DNA of 44,340 nt from Candidatus Staskawiczbacteria bacterium. Its GTDB lineage: Bacteria; Patescibacteriota; Minisyncoccia; Minisyncoccales; Staskawiczbacteraceae. The DNA lies in NCBI GenBank assembly GCA_903923535.1, contig CAIXXY010000046.1, positions 1-44,340 on the forward strand. Direction: 5' to 3'. The position numbers and the translations under genes are program-made. Within the stretch, counting starts at the first letter, position 1, and the number at the start of each line of letters is the position of its first letter. The notes under the pieces were generated by a model. The model made no database searches and was not told the DNA's origin. It saw only the letters and a list, made by a program, of their open reading frames with translations. Shown in pieces: positions 7,152 through 12,873 of the stretch.

Positions 7152-7370
7152 CTAGCTTACTTCTATAATTTTGTTCCTTGATGAATAGCCGGAAATAATT
7201 TTTATTCTTGAAGAGGCTGTTTTAAAATATACTGCCAAAGCATTCTTAATCGCCTCATTTGCTTTACCTTTAACCGGAGGCTCTTTTACAGAAACAATAT
7301 AATTATTTTCATCTATACGCTCTACGTTTTCTTCTTTAGAATTTGGCTTTGCTTTTACAAAAATCTTCAC
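7152..7370 (-). CDS. DUF167 (YggU-type) family protein
   Basis: 72 residues, the normal size of this small alpha/beta family of unknown function. Family features visible: MKIFVKAKPNSKEENVE (V-K-x-P-x-x), the strand NYIVSVKEPPVKGKANEAIKNALA (the conserved P-P-V-x-G-K-A-N-x-A signature), and RIKIISGYSSRNKIIEV (I-x-x-G-x-x-S-R-x-K). The adjacent spacer 7375-7511 is a CTAATTNNN hairpin. Confidence 0.9.
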   Translation of the reverse strand: MKIFVKAKPNSKEENVERIDENNYIVSVKEPPVKGKANEAIKNALAVYFKTASSRIKIISGYSSRNKIIEVS

Positions 7371-7374
7371 GATA

Positions 7375-7511
7375 AATGTCTAATTAACCTAATTATTCTA
7401 ATTGACCTAATCAAATGCAAAGGTCTAAATTCCAATATCTAAAACGATTTTAGAAATTGAGCATTAGGCATTATTTAGAATAATTAGAGCAATTAGAATA
7501 ATTAGAATAAT
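7375..7511. repeat. intergenic imperfect hairpin of CTAATTNNN words
   Basis: Left arm CTAATTAAC, CTAATTATT, CTAATTGAC; right arm three or four NNNAATTAG words. Closely similar to 703-851 and 21160-21323. Confidence 0.75.
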
Positions 7512-8891
7512 TTATATTATTATGGCTTCTCCTTTGCCGATTAAAGCCACTTCCCTGCCCTGGACTAAAATTGCCTGCTCGTCTGTTAAAATTTTTAATT
7601 TCTTTGCTCTTTTTCTAGGACTTTTAATTTGCTGTCTTATAATTTCTACATCTTCTGGCTGATAATGAACAAAAATATCAAATGGCACAAGATTTAAACC
7701 CTTTAAGTTTCTTAAACCAACCATATTTTTATTTCCATATTCTTCTCGTAGCCAGCCAGCTGTTTTAATAGTGCGGCCGGCCACTATGCTTCCTGCAGAA
7801 GACCCAATATAAACTTTTCCTTCTTTTAATAATTTTCTTATTACTTTTTCAAAATTACATTTTCTCATTGCATTTAATAAATAAAAAGTATTTCCCCCTT
7901 CAACGTAAATAATATCTTTTAATTCCAGCAGTTTCATCAACTCAGATTCTTTTTTGCCTTCAATATCAACTTCTTCAACATTAAAACCCACTTCTTCTTT
8001 CATAGTAATCCAATCTTTTCTGACATATTCTAAATTTTCCTCTGGTTTTGCGGCAGTTGTTATAAAAGCCACTGTTACGTCATATGCCGGTTTTTGCAGC
8101 AATTTTATTATTTCATCTTTCATCTGCATGCCATTTGAAGTCAAAAGCAGGGTTTTTGCCATGTTGTGCCTTATAATATTCCTGATAAGTCCTACTAAAT
8201 AATAAATAAGTGCCAAAAATATCAGCAATCCCCCAACTGCCCCAACCGCGCCTATTCCAAATGGTGTAAGAAAAAATTCCAATACTGATGTTTTAAAAAA
8301 TGTTACTTTTAAATATGGCAGCTGCCAATAAATATTTAAAATAGATTGGATATCAAAAAATTCTTTTTTTCCAACAGCCAAAACATATTTTCCTTTATCC
8401 TCCGAAATTTTGCCTTCGGGCAAAACTTGGGGGGACGAGTTATCTTTGGAGTAAATTTCAATTTTGTATTTTCCGGCAGGAACCTGCTGGTCTAATTCTG
8501 GGCCTTTAAAATAGTAATCCCTGCCGAACGGCTCATAAAAATTATGCCATTCAAATGAAGTGCCATCAAGAGAATATAATTTTTTCCATTGAATGTCTCC
8601 GCCAGAGGCGGATCCGCCTTGGGCGGAAAAAACATCTGCAGAATATCTGCCATCCTTGTTTTCAGGATTTGGGACCAAAAGATTAAGATACAATTCAAAA
8701 TCTTTACTTGAATCAATAAAATAATCGCGGGGCGTTCCTTTTAATTCGTCATAAAATGCCTGAGAAAGCTCTGGATCGCTTATCTGTATATCCCCTGTTT
8801 GCAAATAAATAATTCTTGGCTGATGGGCTGAGGCATTGCCAGCAAATGCCAAAAAAAATATAACAAAAATGGAAAAATATTTTTTATTCAT
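7512..8891 (-). CDS. signal-anchored extracytoplasmic domain fused to a peptidase S51 domain
   Basis: 459 residues. Residues 1-22 are a signal peptide (IFVIFFLAFAGNASA then HQPR). Residues 23 to about 200 form an extracytoplasmic beta-rich domain found in Parcubacteria-type proteins (HQPRIIYLQTGDIQISDPE...). A transmembrane helix lies at about 208-236. The cytoplasmic remainder starts MAKTLLLTSNG and has the S51 dipeptidase E/cyanophycinase fold, with IYVEGGNTFYLL and the nucleophile motif GSSAGS near residue 365. Free-standing S51 peptidases begin just like residue 244 onward, so this looks like a fusion, or an in-frame merger of two genes. Substrate unknown. The extracytoplasmic part carries an SAQGGSASGG insert encoded by a palindrome at 8597-8628. 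Confidence 0.8.
   Translation of the reverse strand: MNKKYFSIFVIFFLAFAGNASAHQPRIIYLQTGDIQISDPELSQAFYDELKGTPRDYFIDSSKDFELYLNLLVPNPENKDGRYSADVFSAQGGSASGGDIQWKKLYSLDGTSFEWHNFYEPFGRDYYFKGPELDQQVPAGKYKIEIYSKDNSSPQVLPEGKISEDKGKYVLAVGKKEFFDIQSILNIYWQLPYLKVTFFKTSVLEFFLTPFGIGAVGAVGGLLIFLALIYYLVGLIRNIIRHNMAKTLLLTSNGMQMKDEIIKLLQKPAYDVTVAFITTAAKPEENLEYVRKDWITMKEEVGFNVEEVDIEGKKESELMKLLELKDIIYVEGGNTFYLLNAMRKCNFEKVIRKLLKEGKVYIGSSAGSIVAGRTIKTAGWLREEYGNKNMVGLRNLKGLNLVPFDIFVHYQPEDVEIIRQQIKSPRKRAKKLKILTDEQAILVQGREVALIGKGEAIII
8597..8628. repeat. TCCGCC/GGCGGA palindrome inside the S51 fusion gene
   Basis: TCCGCCAGAGGCGGA next to TCCGCCTTGGGCGGA, two imperfect palindromes head to tail, in frame, encoding SAQGGSASGG. 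A related CCTCCGGCGGAGG lies in the FtsZ-like gene near 2230-2243. Confidence 0.7.
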
Positions 8892-8907
8892 TTATTTTGA
8901 GTATGGC

Positions 8908-8964
8908 GAGGTCGGACCTCTCCATATTGAATGCGTATTTAAAAGTTTTTAGAGGTCCGACCTC
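8908..8964. repeat. inverted repeat overlapping the stop of the MBL-fold gene
   Basis: GAGGTCGGACCTCT at 8908-8921 is complementary to AGAGGTCCGACCTC at 8951-8964, one mismatch in 14. The right arm contains part of the TGA stop at 8963-8965. Possible terminator without a T-run. Confidence 0.8.
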
Positions 8965-9730
8965 ATCGCTCGTGGCTGCAACTGCAATAATCGCAATCTA
9001 AACCGCATTCACAGCAATTAAAACAAAGATAAGGGCGACATTTGCATTTGTCTTGTTGCCTCATTTGCCTGCCACATTTTTTGCATGTTACAGCAATTTT
9101 TGGTTCTCTTGCTTTTAATATATGGATAGTTTCTTCTTCGGCTGATGCCTCTCTTTTATTTATTTTATACATTCCGCCATGGCCGGGAATTATCCAATCA
9201 GCTATTTTTAAAATCATATGCCTGCTTTCTTTCAATCTCTGAGGATTTGAAGCAAAAGCATCATCATGCGGATCTCGAGGATAATTTTCTTTCCAAAAAA
9301 CATCTCCGCATATTGCAACAACACCATCTCTTGTGGTCACAAAAAGAGTTATGCTTGAATAATCATGCCCCGGAGTATGCAAAACCTGGATGTTCGGAGT
9401 AAAATTCTCAGGCCAAGTTTCAACTGTCTGCTTGTCCCATAAGCCATAATATTCTAAAGTCTTAGCTCGAGGAAACATTCCAACATTTCTATAATGGTCA
9501 ATATGCGAATGAGTAATACAGACAACGTCAACATCTTGGACTGTTAAATTTTCTTTTTCTAAGGCATCAATCAGAACCTGTTGGCTTTCCATAATCCCGG
9601 GATCAACTACCATAACCAAATCTCCATCTCTTACCAAAGTAACAGTCGGCTGGGTCTTTTCTTCCCCTTCTTCAGCCACAGAATCAGCATTTGTATAACC
9701 CTCAACTAAAATTTTAACTTCAGCTGTCAT
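8963..9730 (-). CDS. metallo-beta-lactamase-fold hydrolase with Cys-rich zinc-ribbon-like tail
   Basis: 255 residues. The dinuclear metal site is visible: HSHIDH at 74-79, H122 in HTPGHDYSS, D143 in CGDVFW, H184 in PGHGG. This fold includes glyoxalase II-like and MBLAC1-like hydrolases; the substrate cannot be read from sequence. Residues 215-255 add eleven cysteines (CKKCG ... CKCRPYLCFNCCECGLDCDYC, split here as two pieces) and a final CSH, compatible with two zinc sites. The start ATG 9730 precedes a 51-residue basic ORF; no Shine-Dalgarno. Confidence 0.85.
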   Translation of the reverse strand: MTAEVKILVEGYTNADSVAEEGEEKTQPTVTLVRDGDLVMVVDPGIMESQQVLIDALEKENLTVQDVDVVCITHSHIDHYRNVGMFPRAKTLEYYGLWDKQTVETWPENFTPNIQVLHTPGHDYSSITLFVTTRDGVVAICGDVFWKENYPRDPHDDAFASNPQRLKESRHMILKIADWIIPGHGGMYKINKREASAEEETIHILKAREPKIAVTCKKCGRQMRQQDKCKCRPYLCFNCCECGLDCDYCSCSHER

Positions 9731-9744
9731 AATATTCTTGCCGA

Positions 9745-9900
9745 TTAATCTTTTTTACCTCTCTTGCTTTTGTTTTTATTCCTGTTATTTATGTGCTCTA
9801 ATCTGGTGGCATTGCCCCAAAATCTGTTGACTGATTTGTTTTGCAACGCTTTATATCTTGCCTTGCCTTTTTGTATATTCCTAGAAATATATTTTTGCAT
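9745..9900 (-). CDS. small basic hypothetical protein, 51 residues
   Basis: Too short for most ORF callers. Begins MQKYISRNIQKGKARYKA and ends NKNKSKRGKKD, strongly basic, no cysteine or hydrophobic segment. It lies 14 bases upstream of the MBL-fold gene in the same direction. No close family recognised; a nucleic-acid-binding role would be only a guess from charge. Coding status is uncertain because the ORF is short and lacks a Shine-Dalgarno. Confidence 0.4.
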   Translation of the reverse strand: MQKYISRNIQKGKARYKALQNKSVNRFWGNATRLEHINNRNKNKSKRGKKD

Positions 9901-9915
9901 GCGAGCTTACGAACG

Positions 9916-9953
9916 CCGAGCACTAAATTTTTGAAAAAAAATTTCAATGCTTG
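9916..9953. repeat. spacer hairpin between tspO and the basic ORF
   Basis: CCGAGCA/TGCTTGG arms (one G.T) around an AAATTTTT/AAAAATTT core. Could terminate tspO transcription; no clean T-run. Confidence 0.55.
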
Positions 9954-9970
9954 GTATTCAATTTAATTAT

Positions 9971-10516
9971 TTAATTTAAAATCCAAAGAAAAAGATTCAA
10001 AACTCCTGCAAATGAAACCCATAAAATATATGGAATTAATAATAATGATGCAGTTTTAGAAATTCTATAAAAATTTATGATTGTAAATATTATTGCAAAC
10101 CAAAGCATCAGCAATTCAAAAAAAGCAGCACCAGGAGAGTGCATGCCGAAAAATATTACTGACCATAAAATATTAAGAACAAGCTGTATTGCAAAAATTA
10201 CAATAATATTTGCCTTCTGCCAAGAACCCAATAAAAATTTCTGTGATAATGGATTCCATATATTCGCCTTTTTAGAATCAAATTTGTTTTTTGGCTTCCA
10301 TTTCTTTGACCAAACCAAATATAAAGAAACTCCCATTAGAATAAACAGAGTTGTCCATACTGGGCCAAAAATCCAATTTGGCGGGCTGAAAGCTGGCTTA
10401 TTCAAATTTTTGTACCAGCTATTTATTTCAGGCATCGTAAAAATAGAGCCGACAAATCCAGCTACTTCGCAGATTATTATGCTTATTAAAAGTTTTAATA
10501 GATCATTATACTTCAT
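9971..10516 (-). CDS. tspO: TspO/MBR family membrane protein
   Basis: 181 residues, five predicted membrane helices, the family architecture. Signature residues: WYKNLNKPAFSPPNWIFGPVWT (W-x-x-L-x-K-P-x-x-x-P-P after helix 1) and LNILWSVIFFG in helix 3. TspO proteins bind porphyrins and related ligands; their role in bacteria is regulatory or in tetrapyrrole handling. The loop between helices 2 and 3 is longer than usual (WKPKNKFDSKKANIWNPLSQ). Its ATG overlaps the TGA of a 54-residue upstream ORF (ATGA), suggesting translational coupling. Confidence 0.9.
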   Translation of the reverse strand: MKYNDLLKLLISIIICEVAGFVGSIFTMPEINSWYKNLNKPAFSPPNWIFGPVWTTLFILMGVSLYLVWSKKWKPKNKFDSKKANIWNPLSQKFLLGSWQKANIIVIFAIQLVLNILWSVIFFGMHSPGAAFFELLMLWFAIIFTIINFYRISKTASLLLIPYILWVSFAGVLNLFLWILN

Positions 10517-10677
10517 TGTATTTTTATTTCTGTTTGTGCCCCGCCAATCAAATTTTTTACATTAGATACAGGCCTTGCCATGCATCTATAAAAAATAAAA
10601 CCGACTGATAGAATCACAATCAGTAATATAAATATTATTGTTAAAACTTTTTTATCTATTTTGGAAAATATTGCCAT
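10513..10677 (-). CDS. small single-pass membrane protein coupled to tspO
   Basis: 54 residues: a short basic N-terminus MAIFSKIDKKV, one hydrophobic helix (about residues 11-30, ILLIVILSVGFIFY), then a soluble tail ending TEIKIQ. Not recognised. The four-base ATGA overlap with tspO and shared strand support it as a real gene in a two-gene operon. A partner or assembly role for TspO is inference from position only. Confidence 0.6.
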   Translation of the reverse strand: MAIFSKIDKKVLTIIFILLIVILSVGFIFYRCMARPVSNVKNLIGGAQTEIKIQ

Positions 10678-10762
10678 AGAAGATAAATCTAATGATATTC
10701 TATTTTATCTTTGATAATATACTAAATTATGTAATCTTTTAATCTATTATTGAAGCGGTAAA

Positions 10763-11503
10763 TTATTTTATAACAATTGGAGCTAACATAGTATCCGCTT
10801 TCCAATATTGGCAATCCGGCGGTGGGTTCATAGGAATAACTTCCCCATTGATATTTTCTTTTTTAAATCCAGCATCAATAAGTTTTTGCAGATGAACGGG
10901 ATGATAAGTGTTTATTTCATCGGAATAATAAGTAAAAATACCGCCTGACTTCAGTTTTTTGAATGCAGTTCTAAAAAATCCGAAATGATTTTTATGAATT
11001 TCCAATTCAGATAAAGGATAAGTATCAAAAAGAATTCCGTCAACGCTTTCGTCTGGAACTTGATCAATAACTTCTTCCCACAAACCCTCTAAAACCTCAA
11101 CAGGATATTTAGCGCTTTTTGCGAATTCGCGCGCTTTCTCTGCAACTTCATGATTAGCCTCAACGATAATATGCTTTTGAATATCAGCATTTTGAATAAA
11201 ACTAGCGGAAATTCCCATACCATAACCAAGTTCCAGAATAATGCCGCCTTTAGAAGTTGCTATTTTAGCAAGCTCTTTCATATATGGCGTTTCCCAATCT
11301 TCCATAACTGGATGACCAAAAATTTTCAAAGTATGTTCGTCAAAAATTGCCGGAGCCTGTTTCCATGCCTGTTCGTCTTTAAAACCTATATCAACCCGAG
11401 TTTTGTGGGTTACATCACGAATATCTCCCCATGGCGGTGGCGGTGGATCAAAATCTTCATCTTTTGACAAGTGGTTTTTAGTGTTTGTTTTTATAAAATC
11501 CAT
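10763..11503 (-). CDS. SAM-dependent methyltransferase of the guanidinoacetate N-methyltransferase type
   Basis: 246 residues. The order of motifs follows animal GAMT, the enzyme that makes creatine: AWKQAP (W47) near the N-terminus, PVMEDWETPYM at 66-75 with the acceptor-binding Glu71, the SAM glycine motif ILELGYGMGISAS at 89-101, GLWEEV, then ILFDTYPLSE with Asp160 (the second guanidino-binding acid), LKSGGIFTYYSDE, AGFKKENINGEVI and PPPDCQYW. Both catalytic acids and the WETPYM segment are retained. The related RMT2/arginine delta-methyltransferase group shares part of this pattern, so the acceptor could be another guanidine. An N-terminal FDPPPPPWG stretch is extra. No arginine:glycine amidinotransferase is in the window. 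Confidence 0.8.
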   Translation of the reverse strand: MDFIKTNTKNHLSKDEDFDPPPPPWGDIRDVTHKTRVDIGFKDEQAWKQAPAIFDEHTLKIFGHPVMEDWETPYMKELAKIATSKGGIILELGYGMGISASFIQNADIQKHIIVEANHEVAEKAREFAKSAKYPVEVLEGLWEEVIDQVPDESVDGILFDTYPLSELEIHKNHFGFFRTAFKKLKSGGIFTYYSDEINTYHPVHLQKLIDAGFKKENINGEVIPMNPPPDCQYWKADTMLAPIVIK

Positions 11504-11651
11504 ATATCTTTAATGCTTATTATTAAAAAAAATTTTACAAAAAATGTGGGCGATGAAGGAATCGGACAGTTGCCCGAAGGCATCACCTTCTCGTTTCGCT
11601 CGTCGCGATTCGGGAAGTCTCGCTTCGCGAGACGACCTATTGTCTTACTTG

Positions 11652-11760
11652 CCCCGCACTAAAATTTGGGTGTGGGCGTGGAAGGAATCGGACCTTCGAC
11701 CTCTGTCTTATCAGGACAGCGTTCTACCACTGAACTACACGCCCAAATTTTAGTGCGGGG
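11652..11760. repeat. 19-bp perfect inverted repeat framing tRNA-Ile
   Basis: CCCCGCACTAAAATTTGGG at 11652-11670 is the exact reverse complement of 11742-11760; the tRNA-Ile lies between, sharing the last bases of the right arm. It is most of the insert that splits the outer tRNA copy in its anticodon loop. Confidence 0.85.
11673..11744 (-). tRNA. tRNA-Ile (anticodon GAT)
   Basis: Complete cloverleaf on the minus strand: acceptor GGGCGTG/CACGCCC with discriminator A, D-arm GTTC/GAAC, anticodon stem CTGTC/GACAG with loop CTGATAA (anticodon GAT), variable loop AGGTC, T-arm GAAGG-TCCGATT-CCTTC. CCA is not encoded. Confidence 0.93.
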
Positions 11761-11798
11761 TCAGGACAGCGTTCTGCCACTGAACTAATCGCCCTTTA

Positions 11799-12125
11799 TC
11801 CTCCTAACTTTTTAATTCCTTTTACCCTCCCAAGTTTTTTTCTGGAAAATTTAGGAGGATAAATAATTTTCCAATGTTCTTTTTATCCAATCCTTACCCC
11901 AGCCTGTTTTGAGAAACTTTTCTCTTTTTGCTGCATCATTTCTGTTGCGGTGTGCTTCATAGTATATCAATATAAATGGTTTTAATTTTTTGGTTGATTC
12001 TACTTTTCCTGAATTGTGCTCTTTAAATCTACTTATCAAATCATTAGTCATTCCTACATAAAAACATTTATATTTTTAACTCTTCAAAATGTAAACATAC
12101 CACATAAATTAAAAAGTTAGGAGGA
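11799..12125. repeat. 19-bp perfect inverted repeats bracketing the GIY-YIG pseudogene
   Basis: TCCTCCTAACTTTTTAATT at 11799-11817 is the exact reverse complement of 12107-12125. The pseudogene start codon (12105) is one base inside the right arm. Looks like the ends of a small mobile or formerly mobile unit, directly beside the broken tRNA. Confidence 0.8.
11851..12105 (-). pseudogene. GIY-YIG endonuclease gene with premature stop
   Basis: Reading from ATG 12105 gives MWYVYILKS, a TAA at 12078-12076, then in the same frame KYKCFYVGMTNDLISRFKEHN and on to WGKDWIKRTLENYLSS. This is a typical small UPF0213-type GIY-YIG protein: the GIY part (YVYIL) and YIG part (FYVGMTNDL) are both present but split by the stop at codon 10. 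An internal ATG at 12051 would give only a 66-residue product lacking both motifs. A promoter lies upstream (12139-12167). Nonsense-inactivated, unless UAA is read through. Confidence 0.85.
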
Positions 12126-12138
12126 CAAGTTTAATTTA

Positions 12139-12167
12139 ATTTTAATATTTTTTACTATTTTAGTCAA
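12139..12167 (-). promoter_or_regulatory. promoter before the GIY-YIG pseudogene and tRNA-Ile
   Basis: Minus strand -35 TTGACT (12162-12167), 17-base spacer, -10 TAAAAT (12139-12144). The -35 begins at the end of the GGTGAAGAGT hairpin arm. Confidence 0.65.
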
Positions 12168-12199
12168 CTCTTCACCTTAATTAAGGTGAAGAGTCAATA
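12163..12199. repeat. short-loop ACTCTTCACC inverted repeat
   Basis: GTCAACTCTTCACCTTAATT followed by AAGGTGAAGAGTCAAT: an almost perfect palindrome at a transcription-unit boundary, same arms as 6721-6810 and 23511-23613. Confidence 0.85.
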
Positions 12200-12236
12200 A
12201 AAAATGGCGGGCCTGCTATAGGTCACAGGTCCGCCC
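12198..12236 (-). terminator. Rho-independent terminator of the 12.2-12.8 kb RNA region
   Basis: Minus strand GGCGGACCTG/CAGGCCCGCC hairpin, then ATTTTTTATT. Confidence 0.85.
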
Positions 12237-12239
12237 ATC

Positions 12240-12820
12240 TGTATTTTGCGCTAAAACTACTTCACTTTTTTCTGATTTGGGTTAGCAAAACCCATTTACA
12301 CTGCTGTGGTTTTCTCCTTTCGCAGTTGAAGTTGCGGTCGCCAACTCGCGGACTATTAATCGCCACGAGAGAAAAAAATAGAACAGTTGGCAGAAGAAAG
12401 ACTGCCGGGCGAAGAGGTCTGGTGTAGAAGGAAAGTAGCTGCACAAACCCGATTCAACTTTCTTGGCATCGCCAAGGCTGAATTGTCTTCTGCCAACTGT
12501 AATGCGACTTATGATAATATTGCGTCTGCCATATATGGCAGTATGAAAAAATTGTAAATGAGCGAACGGACAGTTGGCAGAGGAGATTTTACCGGGATTG
12601 GCCGAACTTAAGGCGGAATGCTCATCGCATACGCCAAGCTTGCGTTGAGGACAGGACGGAACTCGTCCAAATGATCGGGCCCAATAAAGCACCCGAAACT
12701 GCGCACCTCAAAACGCCATACTACCAGGCCATAATCTCACATCTCGCAAAGTTGAGCTCTGCACTGTGCAAACGCCACTACTCTGCGTTAGCAAAGAGAA
12801 AGGGCGCACAGTACTCTGCC
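12240..12820 (-). ncRNA. GC-rich non-coding palindrome mosaic, probable structured RNA(s)
   Basis: About 580 bases without a credible gene, clearly richer in GC than flanking genes. Two nested units share the same arms: ACAGTTGGCAGAAGA (12383-12397) with its exact complement at 12486-12500, and CGGACAGTTGGCAGAG (12567-12582) with its exact complement at 12814-12829. A perfect CTGCCATATATGGCAG palindrome (12526-12541) lies between them. The second unit contains further helices, for example CTGTGC/GCACAG with inner AACGC/GCGTT. The minus-strand terminator at 12198-12236 suggests minus-strand transcription, perhaps by readthrough from gatA; I found no clear promoter. ORFs overlapping it on the minus strand have no recognisable protein features. 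Confidence 0.5.
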
Positions 12821-12873
12821 AACTGTCCGGAAAATTGTCCTTAGTTGTGCTTAGGACAATTTTCCGGACAGTT
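12821..12873. repeat. 20-bp perfect hairpin over the gatA stop codon
   Basis: AACTGTCCGGAAAATTGTCC (12821-12840) is the exact complement of 12854-12873, with a 13-base loop. The left arm shares AACTGTCCG with the palindrome unit next to it; the right arm overlaps the gatA stop. Likely slows or ends gatA transcription, though no T-run follows. Confidence 0.85.

Larger units (their letters stand above)
11547..11794 (-). pseudogene. interrupted tRNA copy surrounding tRNA-Ile
   Basis: The 5' part (11794-11761) reads as acceptor GGGCGAT, TA, D-arm GTTC/GAAC, anticodon stem CTGTC and CTGA, nearly identical to the tRNA-Ile inside. It resumes near 11650 with TAAGACAATAGGTCG, is interrupted again by palindromic DNA (GTCTCGC/GCGAGAC), and ends with TCCGATTCCTTC, acceptor strand ATCGCCC and A at 11547. 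The two acceptor strands are still perfectly complementary. Either a decayed duplicate or an intron-like nested arrangement. Confidence 0.65.

Noticed and set aside
9971-10677. UGA-as-glycine recoding (Absconditabacteria/Gracilibacteria code)
   Set aside because: TGA ends the small ORF before tspO (ATGA overlap) and the MBL-fold gene, and none of the long conserved genes contains in-frame TGA.
12382-12502. SRP (4.5S) RNA, because GTAGAAGGAAAGTAGC resembles the helix 8 tip and the ends pair
   Set aside because: The conserved AGCAG/CAGG pairing around the tetraloop is not present, and the likely transcription strand is the other one.
12282-12692. 136-residue minus-strand ORF in the palindrome mosaic
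   Set aside because: Crosses several inverted repeats, no domain-like pattern, no start signal; fits chance opening in GC-rich non-coding DNA.
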